From assembly GCF_020531905.1 (NCBI RefSeq), contig NZ_JAJAWG010000002.1, positions 1-64,000 of the forward strand: a stretch of DNA of 64,000 nucleotides, given 5' to 3'. Positions 43,462-53,726 of the stretch are shown piece by piece. Position numbers and translations under genes: made by a program. The DNA comes from Deefgea salmonis (lineage in GTDB: Bacteria; Pseudomonadota; Gammaproteobacteria; Burkholderiales; Chitinibacteraceae). The notes under the pieces are model-generated. The model was not told the DNA's origin. It saw nothing but the letters and a program-made list of their open reading frames with translations, and made no database searches. Within the stretch, counting starts at the first letter, position 1; every line of letters begins with the position of its first letter.

Positions 43462-45651
43462 ATGTTTGAGCTAAAAAAATACACTGTTTTTATTGCGACG
43501 CTCTTGCTCGGTGTGTTGCTCACGACAGTGAGCATCAGCTTGTATTATTGGCAGGCCATTGATTCGGCGCGTTGGCGCTGGCAGCAAAGCCAAGATCAGT
43601 TATTGCATCAATTTCAGACGCAGTTATTACTCGCACAGTCTGATTTACACCTCATTCAAGCGGCTTTTATCGCGCAAAATCAGTTGTCTCCCGAGTTGTT
43701 CAGTCAATTGCAATTACAAAGTCAAGCCCGCCAAATCAACGCTGGCGTGTTGGCAATGGGCTTTGTGCGTTCCGTTCCGGCGGATTTTTTGCGCCAATAT
43801 ATTGAGCAAAACCGCAACGGTACCCGCTTTGCTGCGCGGTTTTATTCGGCATTTGACGTTGCCAGCTCGCAAGACCATCAGCCTTTACAGATTGTTGAAA
43901 TGCTCAGCCCACTCAATAGCACCACATCACAATGGTTGGGATTTAATTTGGCGCACGATGCGGCGCTAAAGCGCGCTTTAGAGCAAGCCAAAGTGAGCGG
44001 CCAGCCGTGGATGAGTGATGGTTTTACCGCCAGCTTGGTGCGCACTGAATCGCTGGTGTTTTATTTGCCGATTTATCGCACTGTATTGAACCGGCCAACG
44101 CCAGCATTAAGGTCGAGTCATTATTTGGGTAGCGCGATGGTGTTGCTGCAAACCCAGCCTTTTTTTGCCGAACTCAATCGATTGGCCGACTCGGCCGGCT
44201 TGGCGTTTCGTGTCGTTGATCTGGGTGCTATCGATGCGGTAAATCGATCAGAAACTACCAGCAAAATACGCTATACCTCGCCGCAATTTGAATCAGATGC
44301 TGGCGCACCGATGGCGACAGCGTCGATGAATGTCTTGGGCCGACAATGGCGATTTGAATTTCAAGCCATTACCAGTGCACTGAGTTTGTTGCAAATCCAG
44401 TTCATGGCATGGTGTGCGATTTTGGGCTTGGTTTTCAGTTTGTTGCTGGCCAGTTTATTACAGCGTCGTCATCGTTTGCAGTCGCCAGCGCTGGGGGATG
44501 ACGTGGATAAGCCCAGTTTGGGTTTAACTCAGGCGCAACAAATACGGGCTTTACTGGAGGCGGTGAGTGACCCTTTGATCTTGCGCGATGCACGCGGTCA
44601 AATTACCTATGCCAATGCCGTTGCCGAGCTGCGTTTGGCTGAGCATGATCGTCGTTTACTGGGCGGTTTTGATCCGGTATTTGATGCGGCTGAATTAGGC
44701 CGATTAAGTATGCCGCTGCAACGCATGGTCAGCCATATTGATCGCGATGCACAAATGCGGCAGTACGAGTTGATGCTCAAACCCTTGCGCGATGACCGCT
44801 TGCAATGGATGGGGACAGTGATGCAGGCGCGCGATATTAGCGCCAGTTCGGCGACGATTAAATCTCTGCGTGAGCAAGTTGAGCGCTTGAGTATGCTGGT
44901 GGAGATTGCCAACGACTGGTTTTGGGAACAAGATCGGGAAGGGTGCTTTACTGCGGTTTCGGGTGGTTTTTTTACTGATTTAGATCTTAATCCGGCGCTG
45001 TTTATTGGCAAATGTCGTTGGGAGTTGGGTCAAGGTGGATTGTCGGCGGCGCAATGGGCGGCGCATCGAGCGATGATTATTGCGCAACAAGCGTATCGTG
45101 ATTTTGAGTATCAAGCTGAATTTAATCAGCAAAAATTATTTCTCAGCGTTTCAGGCCGACCGGTTTTTGATCTCAATGGTGAGTTCATTGGTTACCGAGG
45201 CGTGGGCCGCAATGTGACTGCGATTCGTTTGGCGCAAGCGGCCTTATTATCGGAGCAGCAGCGTGCCCAAGCGACTTTGGCGTCGATGTCCGATGCGATA
45301 GTCACCACCGACTTAAACGGACGAATTTATTATCTCAACCCTGTGGCATCGGCTTTACTGGGCTGGGAGCCCGAAATGGCGCAAGGGCAATATCTCAACG
45401 CGGTTTACCAAACGATTGATGCCAAAACCCGCTTGCCGCTAGCGGGTTTAGCCGCGCTGGCTTTACAAAATTCAGCGCAATGCTACGGCGCTCGGCGCTG
45501 TATTTTACTCAATAAGCTTGGGCTGCATTTTTCTATTGAAGAAAGCGCCGCGCGAATTCGCGACGATGCGCAGGGCACTTTGGGTGCTGTTTTGGTGTTT
45601 CGTGATATTAGTAATTGGCAAGATGAAGAGGAGAAAGTGTTTGGTTTTTAG
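43462..45651 (+). CDS. Membrane CHASE-PAS-PAS-PAS sensor lacking an output domain
   Basis: The 729-residue protein has a membrane helix (about 8-30), a periplasmic CHASE ligand-binding domain (about 80-235), a second helix (about 310-332) and three PAS domains. The last ends in AVLVFRDISNWQDEEEKVFGF and then a stop. A GGDEF, EAL or histidine kinase module normally continues from exactly this point; here there is none. The stop is followed at once by repeat copy G. It may be truncated, or may signal through a partner. A promoter-proximal ribosome site is weak. Confidence 0.83.
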   Translation: MFELKKYTVFIATLLLGVLLTTVSISLYYWQAIDSARWRWQQSQDQLLHQFQTQLLLAQSDLHLIQAAFIAQNQLSPELFSQLQLQSQARQINAGVLAMGFVRSVPADFLRQYIEQNRNGTRFAARFYSAFDVASSQDHQPLQIVEMLSPLNSTTSQWLGFNLAHDAALKRALEQAKVSGQPWMSDGFTASLVRTESLVFYLPIYRTVLNRPTPALRSSHYLGSAMVLLQTQPFFAELNRLADSAGLAFRVVDLGAIDAVNRSETTSKIRYTSPQFESDAGAPMATASMNVLGRQWRFEFQAITSALSLLQIQFMAWCAILGLVFSLLLASLLQRRHRLQSPALGDDVDKPSLGLTQAQQIRALLEAVSDPLILRDARGQITYANAVAELRLAEHDRRLLGGFDPVFDAAELGRLSMPLQRMVSHIDRDAQMRQYELMLKPLRDDRLQWMGTVMQARDISASSATIKSLREQVERLSMLVEIANDWFWEQDREGCFTAVSGGFFTDLDLNPALFIGKCRWELGQGGLSAAQWAAHRAMIIAQQAYRDFEYQAEFNQQKLFLSVSGRPVFDLNGEFIGYRGVGRNVTAIRLAQAALLSEQQRAQATLASMSDAIVTTDLNGRIYYLNPVASALLGWEPEMAQGQYLNAVYQTIDAKTRLPLAGLAALALQNSAQCYGARRCILLNKLGLHFSIEESAARIRDDAQGTLGAVLVFRDISNWQDEEEKVFGF

Positions 45652-45699
45652 GGGTATAACTGGCTAGGCTTTTATATTCGCAGGTTTGAAGTAAATACG
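45652..45699. repeat. GGGTAT-family hairpin repeat, copy G
   Basis: GGGTATA at the left, AAATACG at the right, about 48 bp, beginning at the base after the stop codon of the CHASE-PAS gene. The right end shares the GTTGATGG run with the neighbourhood of copy D. Confidence 0.5.
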
Positions 45700-45763
45700 T
45701 TGATGGTCTAGTGATGACTTGCTGCCGATGGTTGTAAGTACCTACGGCACGCCATCACACTCA

Positions 45764-45811
45764 ATCTGCCCAGCGCCATGTTCATCACTGAACGTACATC
45801 ACGCTGGGCGG
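45764..45811. repeat. GCCCAGCG hairpin near the cysK 3' end
   Basis: GCCCAGCG and CGCTGGGC pair across about 30 bp. No T-run follows, so it is not a standard terminator. Confidence 0.4.
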
Positions 45812-45838
45812 GCCATGTTGTTGGTGACTTGACTGGGT

Positions 45839-46771
45839 TTAGTCAGCCAGACCTTCAAACAATTTGGTCGACAAATAACGCTCGCCAAACGACGGAATAA
45901 TAATCGCAATCAGCTTGCCGGCGTTTTCTGGCCGTTTGGCTACTTGTAACGCCGCCCAGACCGCCGCACCGGCTGAAATGCCGCACAAAATACCTTCTTG
46001 CGTTGCCATTAAGCGAGCGGTGGCAAAGGCATCGTCATTACTGACGCCAATCACTTCGTCGTAAATCTCGGTATTGAGCACTTTAGGAATAAACCCTGCG
46101 CCAATGCCTTGAATCGGATGTGGGCCTTTGGCGCCGCCAGACAACACTGGGCTGGCTTCGGGCTCAATCGCAATCGCTTGAAACGACGGTTTTTTGGCTT
46201 TAAGCACTTCGGCAATGCCGGTAATCGTGCCACCGGTGCCGACGCCAGCAACCAAAATATCAATTTGCCCATCGGTGTCTTCCCATAATTCAATCGCCGT
46301 GGTTTGGCGATGAATTTCTGGATTAGCCGGGTTTTCAAATTGCTGTGGCATTAAGTAATTGGCGTTTTCTTCGGTGAGCGCTTTGGCTTTGGCAATCGCG
46401 CCGCCCATGCCATCCGGTCCCGGGGTTAAAATCAATTCAGCACCATAACCACGCAATAAGGCGCGGCGCTCTTTTGACATGGTTTCTGGCATGGTTAATA
46501 CCAATTTATAACCGCGCGCAGCGCACACCATCGCCAAACCAATCCCAGTATTGCCCGAGGTCGGTTCAACAATCACCGTATCAGCTTGGATTAAGCCCGC
46601 TTTTTCGGCGGCATCGATCATGCTCACGGCAATTCGATCTTTAACCGAGTGCGATGGATTCATGTATTCCAACTTGGTGACCAAGGTGGCTAAGCAGCCT
46701 TCGGTAATGCGGTTGAGTTTAACCAATGGGGTGTGGCCGATCAGTTCGGTGACATTGTTCGCGATCTTCAT
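45839..46771 (-). CDS. cysK: Cysteine synthase A (O-acetylserine sulfhydrylase)
   Basis: The 310-residue PLP enzyme makes cysteine from O-acetylserine and sulfide. The PLP lysine lies in [11 protein letters not shown], the substrate loop in [12 protein letters not shown], and the PLP-phosphate loop in [10 protein letters not shown]. Length and motifs fit CysK rather than CysM. It is divergent from cca. Confidence 0.94.
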   Translation of the reverse strand: MKIANNVTELIGHTPLVKLNRITEGCLATLVTKLEYMNPSHSVKDRIAVSMIDAAEKAGLIQADTVIVEPTSGNTGIGLAMVCAARGYKLVLTMPETMSKERRALLRGYGAELILTPGPDGMGGAIAKAKALTEENANYLMPQQFENPANPEIHRQTTAIELWEDTDGQIDILVAGVGTGGTITGIAEVLKAKKPSFQAIAIEPEASPVLSGGAKGPHPIQGIGAGFIPKVLNTEIYDEVIGVSNDDAFATARLMATQEGILCGISAGAAVWAALQVAKRPENAGKLIAIIIPSFGERYLSTKLFEGLAD

Positions 46772-46864
46772 AGCAGCTCCAGCTAAAATTAAACGGCAAT
46801 CGGCAGATTGTAGACGGTATTATGGGCGCAGTGAAAAGCACTTTTTTGCCTAAGGAAAGAAGTA

Positions 46865-48100
46865 ATGCAGATATATCGTGTTGGCGGCGCTGTTCGTGAT
46901 CGTTTATTGGGTTTGCCAGTCAAAGACATTGATTGGGTGGTGGTGGGTAGTACGCCACAAGCGATGCTCGATTTGGGCTATCAAGCGGTAGGAAAAGACT
47001 TCCCAGTTTTTTTGCACCCTAACACACATCAAGAGTATGCGCTGGCACGCCTTGAACGTAAAAGCGGCCATGGCTATACCGGCTTTGAAGTGCAGGCTAG
47101 CCCCGATGTGACTTTAGAAGAAGACTTGCTGCGCCGTGATTTAACCATCAATGCCATTGCCGAGGACGAGCACGGCAACTTAATCGATCCTTACTATGGT
47201 CAAGCCGATTTAGCCGCCAAAGTATTACGCCATGTTTCGCCCGCTTTTGCCGAAGACCCGGTGCGAATTTTACGACTAGCTCGATTTGCGGCGCGATTTG
47301 GCTTTCGGGTGGCTGATGAAACCATGGCTTTAATGCGGCAAATGGTTGGCGATGGCGAGGTCGATCATTTGGTCGCTGAGCGCGTTTGGCAAGAAATGGC
47401 CAAAGGCTTAATGGAAGCGCAGCCCAGCTTAATGTTTGCCATTTTGCGTGAATGCGGCGCTTTGGCCAAAATTGCGCCAGAGATCGACGCGCTATGGGGC
47501 GTGCCGCAGCGCGCCGATTACCATCCAGAAGTCGATACCGGCCTGCATGTCATGCTGGTGCTGGACTATTGCGCGGCGCAAGGCTGGCCACTGGCCACGC
47601 GCTTTGCCGCGCTGTGCCACGACTTAGGCAAGGCCATCACGCCGGCCGATGTCTTGCCACGCCATATCGGCCATGAAGCACGCGGCGTGCCGCTGGTGGA
47701 GGCGCTGTGCCAGCGCTTGCGAGTGCCAACTGAATGTAAAGAATTGGCGGTTTTAGTCTGCCGTGAACATACCCTAGTACATACCGCCGAGCAATTACGC
47801 CCCGAAACGCTCTGCGCTTTATTTATGCGCTGCGATGCATTACGCCGGCCCGAGCGATTTAAGCAATTGCTTGATGCGTGTTTGGCCGATGCGCGCGGGC
47901 GTTGGCAGTTTGAAGATTGCGAATATCCACAGCAGGTCTTTTTGTTGCAGCTGCGCGACGTGGTGGCGGCGGTGGATGCCGGCGCGATTGCCGCGCAATG
48001 CAGTCAACCCAAAGACATTGCCAGCGCAGTACAGGCAGCGCGAATTACCGCGATTGCCCAAGCCAAGCCTGCGCTGTTGGCCGCAGCCACTGGCGCTTAA
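46865..48100 (+). CDS. cca: Multifunctional CCA-adding tRNA nucleotidyltransferase
   Basis: The 411-residue enzyme adds or repairs the 3'-CCA of tRNA. The N-terminal nucleotidyltransferase has [23 protein letters not shown] with the DxD pair. The neck ([26 protein letters not shown]) follows, and a C-terminal HD domain (CHDLGKA) gives phosphatase/phosphodiesterase activity typical of the proteobacterial class. A terminator follows at 48265. Confidence 0.95.
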   Translation: MQIYRVGGAVRDRLLGLPVKDIDWVVVGSTPQAMLDLGYQAVGKDFPVFLHPNTHQEYALARLERKSGHGYTGFEVQASPDVTLEEDLLRRDLTINAIAEDEHGNLIDPYYGQADLAAKVLRHVSPAFAEDPVRILRLARFAARFGFRVADETMALMRQMVGDGEVDHLVAERVWQEMAKGLMEAQPSLMFAILRECGALAKIAPEIDALWGVPQRADYHPEVDTGLHVMLVLDYCAAQGWPLATRFAALCHDLGKAITPADVLPRHIGHEARGVPLVEALCQRLRVPTECKELAVLVCREHTLVHTAEQLRPETLCALFMRCDALRRPERFKQLLDACLADARGRWQFEDCEYPQQVFLLQLRDVVAAVDAGAIAAQCSQPKDIASAVQAARITAIAQAKPALLAAATGA

Positions 48101-48264
48101 TGGCGTGCCGTTTGACAGCTATTGCGCTGGGGATTTCAAGTTAAAATCGGCAGCTCGCTAAGTTCTGCTTGATGGGCTCGCTAACGAGAATGACGCTGAA
48201 ATTTATTTAGGTGGTCTGATGTTTTTCGTCAGAAAAAATTAAGTATTAAATTTACTACCCCAAT

Positions 48265-48293
48265 AGCACGCTGACTTGAGCGTGCTTTTTTTT
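48265..48293 (+). terminator. Terminator of cca
   Basis: AGCACGCT and AGCGTGCT pair around GACTTG, followed by T8. Confidence 0.88.
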
Positions 48294-48348
48294 GGGCGAA
48301 AAGAAATGCCTTTGCTAAGCTGAAATAACTTTGTTGCGAGGCAATATC

Positions 48349-49494
48349 ATGAAGGTGGCTCAGATTAAAGTCAGTAATTTCAATGAATTTGAAAGTAGAT
48401 TTTCAATATTGAGTCAGCTTGAGCCGCATTTTTTACTGGTGTTTGCCAGCCGTACATTACTCGCCGATCCACAATGGTTTCAGCGCTTGCGGCAGTGTTT
48501 CCCTGTCGCCGCCTTATTGGGCTGCTCAACTGCGGGTGAAATTGCCAATGATGGCGTTGACGATGATTGCGCTGTGATCACTGCGGTGCATTGGCAGGCG
48601 GGTGTACCTTACTGCGTGGAAACTGAATTGGCAGGCATGGCCGATAGCGAGGCGGCAGGCCAGCGATTGGCCAGCGCACTCAATGAGCAGCCATTGGGCG
48701 GGGTGATTGTGTTGGGCCAAGGGGTAGACATCAATGGCAGTGCCTTACTACAAGGCTTGGTGGCCAGCTTGCAGACCAAAGTACCCGTGATGGGCGGTTT
48801 AGCTGGAGATGGCACGGCATTTAGCCAAACCTTGGTGCTCAGCAACGAAGGCATTAGCAGTCATCGCATCGTTGCCATGGCGATTCCGCCAGAGATACAC
48901 ATCGGTCATGGCTCATTCGGCGGCTGGCAGCCATTTGGCCCTGCTCGGCGCGTGACGCGTAGCGTGGGTAATGTGTTATTTGAGCTCGATGCTGAGCCTG
49001 CGCTGGACGTTTACAAACGTTATTTAGGCGAATATGCCGCGCAACTGCCTGCATCGGGTTTGTTGTTTCCTTTTGAAATGCTCGGGCAAGACCATCAAGC
49101 CATGGGCGTCGTGCGCACCATTTTGGGCGTGAATGAAGCCGATGGCAGCTTGATTTTGGCGGGCGATATTATTGCTGATGGCTACTTGCGGCTGATGCAC
49201 GCCAGTAATGACGCGCTGATTGAGGGCGCAGAGGCCGCTGCGCAGGCCGCGCAAGCGATGGTGACGCCAGCCAATCAAAGCTTGGGCTTATTGGTCAGCT
49301 GTGTGGGGCGCAAATTGGTGATGGGCAGTCGAATTGATGAAGAGATTGAAGCGGTTGCCGATGTGTTTGGCCAGCATGTGACATTGGCAGGGTTTTATTC
49401 TTACGGTGAAATTAGCCCATTTGTGAGCTCAACCGAATGCAAATTACACAACCAAACCATGACCATCACGATACTCAGTGAGTCGCAACGATGA
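48349..49494 (+). CDS. FIST-domain ligand-sensor protein
   Basis: The 381-residue cytosolic protein has the FIST N domain (about 25-215, with the conserved LLGCSTAGEI) and FIST C domain (about 220-370). FIST proteins are thought to bind small ligands, perhaps amino acids, and are found beside kinases and diguanylate enzymes. The frame opens at TTG 48331; ATG 48349 with GAGG 8 bases before it is preferred. The stop overlaps the hybrid kinase start (ATGA), giving a three-gene signalling operon. Confidence 0.88.
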   Translation: MKVAQIKVSNFNEFESRFSILSQLEPHFLLVFASRTLLADPQWFQRLRQCFPVAALLGCSTAGEIANDGVDDDCAVITAVHWQAGVPYCVETELAGMADSEAAGQRLASALNEQPLGGVIVLGQGVDINGSALLQGLVASLQTKVPVMGGLAGDGTAFSQTLVLSNEGISSHRIVAMAIPPEIHIGHGSFGGWQPFGPARRVTRSVGNVLFELDAEPALDVYKRYLGEYAAQLPASGLLFPFEMLGQDHQAMGVVRTILGVNEADGSLILAGDIIADGYLRLMHASNDALIEGAEAAAQAAQAMVTPANQSLGLLVSCVGRKLVMGSRIDEEIEAVADVFGQHVTLAGFYSYGEISPFVSSTECKLHNQTMTITILSESQR

Positions 49495-52481
49495 ATCGAT
49501 TGCTCGCTCGTCAGTTAAAGCGCCATTTGGCGTGGATTGATGAAGCAATGTGCGAGGCTCAGTTGTGTGCCATCGAAACCGAGGCCGCTCAACATCCTGA
49601 ATCATCAAACCATGTTTTGGGGAAAAATTTGCGGCGATTATTGGCTGCAATTGATGAAGCCTATCAGCAATCCGAACGCGATTTGGCATTGAGTTCACGC
49701 AGTTTGCAAATTAGCTCGGATGAATTAACGCGCAGCAATGATGCATTGCGCCTTGAGAGTGCAACCAGGCAAAGAGCGATTGACGCTTTATGGCACACCG
49801 CCCGCCAGCTACAAGAGAGTTTAGGTTTGCCTGTTGCCAGTAATGTAAGCACAGACTTAGAGCAATTATCGATTTTGATGGGGCAGTTAGTCGATGCACG
49901 CCAACAGGCCGAGCTGGCCTTGCAGGCACAAGCGGCGCAATTTTTGACGTTGGTGAATAATATTCCGGGGGTGGTATTTCGCCGCGAAATTGAACCCCCT
50001 TGGGGTATGCAGTATATCGACAAAGAAATTGAAGTGCTATCGGGCTATACCCTCGATTTATTTTTATCATCATCACCGCAGATCAGTTATCACAGTCTGA
50101 TACTGGCCGATGATATGGTGCTGCTAGATCGGGCGACAGCTTCGGCCGCTGCTGGTGGTGAGCGCTATAGCGTTGAATATCGGATTCATGATGCACAAGG
50201 CGTTTTGCATTGGGTGTATGAGCGCGGACAAGTGCTGCGCGATGCGTTGGGTAAAGTGCAATATGTTGATGGCATTTTATTTGATATCACCGAGCAAAAA
50301 CAGGCAGCGCTGCAAGTGCGGCAATTATCGGCCGCCATCGAAGCGAGTCCCAATCCAGTTTTAATTACTAATTTACAAGGCTGTATTGAATACGCTAATC
50401 CAAAGTTTGAGCAAACATTTGGTTTTAGCTCCGCAGAAGTACTTGGCCGAAGCCCAGTTGAGGTGCTCGGTGGCGGCGTGCCCAATCCGGTCGCGCACAA
50501 TAAAATTTTGCAGCAAGTCTTACAAGGCCAAGAGTGGCATAAAGATTTACGTAATATCTGTAAAGATGGCACTTTAGTTTGGATGTCGGTCTCGATTTCT
50601 CCGATTCGTGATCAAAGCGCAGCAGTTACGCATTTTGTTGCCGTCTATGACAATATTGAATTAAGAAAAGCGGTAGAAACCGAATTAATTAATGCCAAAG
50701 AAACGGCAGATCAAGCCAATCGTTTAAAAAGTGATTTTTTAGCCAATATGAGTCATGAGATTCGTACACCCATGAATGCCATTATTGGGATGACGCATTT
50801 AACATTACAGACAGAGTTAAATAATAAACAACGGGATTATCTTAGTAAAATTAGTTATGCCGCAGAATCACTACTGCATATTTTAAATGATATTCTGGAT
50901 TTTTCTAAAATTGAGGCTGACCGATTAAGAATGGAGTTTATTCCATTTCGGTTTGATCAAGTTTTAACCCAAGTTCGATCGCTGCATGAAATTAAAGCGG
51001 AAGAAAAAAAACTTGAATTAGAAATTACGCTAGCAGCCAATTGCCCCGCAACATTATTAGGCGATCCCCTCAGACTAGGGCAAATCCTGAATAATCTAGT
51101 GAGTAATGCGATTAAATTTACCCAAGAAGGAATAATAAAGTTATCGGTTGAAGTTGTCGCACAACAAGAAAAAAAAATTCGTTTGCACATTTCGGTGCGA
51201 GATAGCGGTATTGGCTTGACTCCGATGCAAATGAATAGTTTATTTAGACCCTTTTCCCAAGCAGATAGCTCAACCACTCGCAAATTTGGTGGTACAGGGC
51301 TTGGTTTATCCATTTGTAAAAGTTTGGTTGAAATGATGGAAGGCGAGCTGTGGGTTGAAAGCCAAGTTAATATTGGCAGTACTTTTCATTTTACCGTTTG
51401 GCTAGAGTGCACTGCTGTTGATATTGAAATTGATCATCCAATGAGTCACCGAAAAAATCTTAAAGGTGTGCGTATTTTATTGGTTGAAGATAATCCTCTC
51501 AATCAACAAGTGGCGCAGGAATTACTCACTGGCGCCGGGGCGAGTGTACTGCTGGCTCAACATGGTGGTGAAGCTTTAGGCTGGTTATCCATTGATCCAT
51601 TACCGTGTGATTTTATTTTTATGGATTTACAAATGCCGGTGCTTGATGGACACCAAACAACACAATTAATTCGCAGTGATCCACGTTTTGTTGATTTACC
51701 CATTATTGCCATGACGGCGCACGCAATGTCGGACGAAAGGCAGCGCTGCCTCGAGAATGGTATGAATGATTACATTACCAAACCCATACGCCCGGATGTT
51801 TTGTTTGCCACCGTGATTAAATGGGCCGCAACACAAAATATTATATTGAATGACATTGAAATAAGTGAGCAATATTTTAATGAAGATCAACTCGCTCAAT
51901 TTACAGGGATAAATACGCAAGAGGTTTTGCAGCGATTTATGGGCGATAAAAAACTCTACACTCAGCTATTTAAACAATTTTTGTATGAATATAAAAATGG
52001 CAGTGCCACTCTAGCTAAACTACTTAAAGAAGACTTAACCGCTGCGGGTATTTTTATTCACTCCATGAAGGGCGTAGCGGCTACTTTAGGTATGCATCAA
52101 CTTACTGAGGCGGCCATCGCTTTGGAAGCCAATTTAAAACAAGATCCTCAATCAATCGCCAAAAATTCAGCCATATTTTATGGTGCATTGGATGCAATGC
52201 TGGATGCCATTTCTGCTGCATATCAATCGCCGGTGCTGAATCAGATAAATTCATTATCAAATTCATCTGAGACTGAATTATTGATAAAGCAACTTTTTGA
52301 ATTGTTAGAGGACTGTGATGGTGAGGCGGTCGAGATTTATTATAAATTACGTGATGATTTGGAACCAATAGTTGACGTCAGTTTATTGGATCGACTGGGC
52401 TGTGCAATTGCGAATGATTTTGATTTCTTGGCGGCTACAAGGTGGTTAAAAGAAATTCAGTTGGCAAGGGGTTTGTCATGA
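49491..52481 (+). CDS. Hybrid sensor histidine kinase (PAS-PAS-HisKA-HATPase-REC-Hpt)
   Basis: The 996-residue protein has no membrane helix. In order: N-terminal helical part with coiled coil (1-140), PAS (about 145-265), PAS (about 275-395), HisKA with His422 in MSHEIRTPMNA, HATPase with N and G boxes, a receiver with Asp712 (FMDLQMPVLDG), and an Hpt domain with His857 (IHSMKGVAATLG). The output would pass from Hpt to a response regulator, most simply the HD-GYP protein encoded next. Lies between FIST and HD-GYP genes with 4-bp overlaps. Confidence 0.93.
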   Translation: MNRLLARQLKRHLAWIDEAMCEAQLCAIETEAAQHPESSNHVLGKNLRRLLAAIDEAYQQSERDLALSSRSLQISSDELTRSNDALRLESATRQRAIDALWHTARQLQESLGLPVASNVSTDLEQLSILMGQLVDARQQAELALQAQAAQFLTLVNNIPGVVFRREIEPPWGMQYIDKEIEVLSGYTLDLFLSSSPQISYHSLILADDMVLLDRATASAAAGGERYSVEYRIHDAQGVLHWVYERGQVLRDALGKVQYVDGILFDITEQKQAALQVRQLSAAIEASPNPVLITNLQGCIEYANPKFEQTFGFSSAEVLGRSPVEVLGGGVPNPVAHNKILQQVLQGQEWHKDLRNICKDGTLVWMSVSISPIRDQSAAVTHFVAVYDNIELRKAVETELINAKETADQANRLKSDFLANMSHEIRTPMNAIIGMTHLTLQTELNNKQRDYLSKISYAAESLLHILNDILDFSKIEADRLRMEFIPFRFDQVLTQVRSLHEIKAEEKKLELEITLAANCPATLLGDPLRLGQILNNLVSNAIKFTQEGIIKLSVEVVAQQEKKIRLHISVRDSGIGLTPMQMNSLFRPFSQADSSTTRKFGGTGLGLSICKSLVEMMEGELWVESQVNIGSTFHFTVWLECTAVDIEIDHPMSHRKNLKGVRILLVEDNPLNQQVAQELLTGAGASVLLAQHGGEALGWLSIDPLPCDFIFMDLQMPVLDGHQTTQLIRSDPRFVDLPIIAMTAHAMSDERQRCLENGMNDYITKPIRPDVLFATVIKWAATQNIILNDIEISEQYFNEDQLAQFTGINTQEVLQRFMGDKKLYTQLFKQFLYEYKNGSATLAKLLKEDLTAAGIFIHSMKGVAATLGMHQLTEAAIALEANLKQDPQSIAKNSAIFYGALDAMLDAISAAYQSPVLNQINSLSNSSETELLIKQLFELLEDCDGEAVEIYYKLRDDLEPIVDVSLLDRLGCAIANDFDFLAATRWLKEIQLARGLS

Positions 52482-53620
52482 GTGAAGTGCTGCTCCCTGA
52501 TCGACGAACTATTTTATTAGTTGATGATACTCCGAATAATTTAACTGTACTGAATGCGATTTTGAAAGATCAATACAAAGTGAGAATCGCCAATAATGGT
52601 GAACAAGCATTGCGTTTGGCTGAGCGTTTACCCTTGCCAGATCTGATTTTACTCGATGTGATGATGCCGGGTATGGATGGATTTGAGGTTTGCCGAAATT
52701 TAAAAAAAAATACAATAACAGCTGATATTCCAGTTATTTTTTTAACGGCTAAAACTCAAGAAATTGATGAGATCAATGGTTTTAATGTAGGTGCTGCCGA
52801 CTATTTACATAAGCCGTTAAGTCCTGCGATTGTTTTAATTCGGGTTAGAAATATTTTGTTGATGCAAGATTTAAAAAATTCAATCCGAGAGCATAATTTA
52901 TTATTAGAAGATCGGGTGGCTCAGCGAACTCAAGAACTTTATAAAATGCAAGATGCCATTATTATGGCGATGGGGGTGATGGCTGAATTGCGGGATGAAG
53001 AAACTGGTTTACATTTAAAACGTACGCAAGAGTATGTCCGGTTATTAGCCAATACCGTAATGAATTATCCACGTTTTATTGATGAGCTTGATAGCACCAG
53101 TATTGAATGGATGGTGAAATCTGCGCCTTTGCATGATATTGGCAAAGTAGGGATACCGGATGCGATTTTGCATAAACCAGCGCGATTAACACCAGAAGAA
53201 TTTATTATTATGAAAAATCACCCCGCATATGGGCGAAATATTATTTTGGAAGTAGAAAGAATGCTGGGTGGCGAGAGCTTATTTTTACGCTATGCGCGTG
53301 AAATTGCCTATGGCCATCAAGAAAAATGGGATGGATCAGGTTATCCACTTGGTGCCAAAGGCGATGAAATTCCCGTGAGCGCTCGATTAATGGCCATTGC
53401 CGATGTGTATGATGCTTTGCGCAGTCGTCGGGTGTATAAACCACCGTTTTCTCATGAAATGGCGATGAATATTATGATTGAAGGACGCGGTAAACATTTT
53501 GATCCTGATTTAGTCGATGCATTTCAAATTGTTGCCACACAGTTTGCCGCGATCGCCGAAGAATATGCTGATCCATTGGATGAAGACATTAATGATATGA
53601 CTTGCTCGGCCAATCATTAA
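52478..53620 (+). CDS. Response regulator HD-GYP c-di-GMP phosphodiesterase
   Basis: The 380-residue protein has a receiver (about 10-125, Asp60 in LLDVMMPGMDG) linked by a coiled coil to an HD-GYP domain (about 160-355). The HD pair is His219-Asp220 (LHDIGKVGIPD) and the GYP motif is GSGYP. ATG 52478 is chosen over 52442 because it overlaps the kinase stop (ATGA) and has AAGGGG upstream. It is the natural output of the FIST-kinase pair. Confidence 0.93.
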   Translation: MSEVLLPDRRTILLVDDTPNNLTVLNAILKDQYKVRIANNGEQALRLAERLPLPDLILLDVMMPGMDGFEVCRNLKKNTITADIPVIFLTAKTQEIDEINGFNVGAADYLHKPLSPAIVLIRVRNILLMQDLKNSIREHNLLLEDRVAQRTQELYKMQDAIIMAMGVMAELRDEETGLHLKRTQEYVRLLANTVMNYPRFIDELDSTSIEWMVKSAPLHDIGKVGIPDAILHKPARLTPEEFIIMKNHPAYGRNIILEVERMLGGESLFLRYAREIAYGHQEKWDGSGYPLGAKGDEIPVSARLMAIADVYDALRSRRVYKPPFSHEMAMNIMIEGRGKHFDPDLVDAFQIVATQFAAIAEEYADPLDEDINDMTCSANH

Positions 53621-53683
53621 TTAACAATAAAATGCCGATGGTTCAAGCGATTGTTATGCGAGTTATCTTATTTTTGTATAAAA

Positions 53684-53715
53684 AAATCGGCCTCATGATG
53701 AGGCCGATTTAGTTT
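53684..53715. terminator. Bidirectional terminator of the FIST operon and chitinase gene
   Basis: AAATCGGCCTCAT and ATGAGGCCGATTT form a 13-bp stem, with A6 before and AGTTT after. Confidence 0.82.
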
Positions 53716-53726
53716 ATTGTGGCGAT

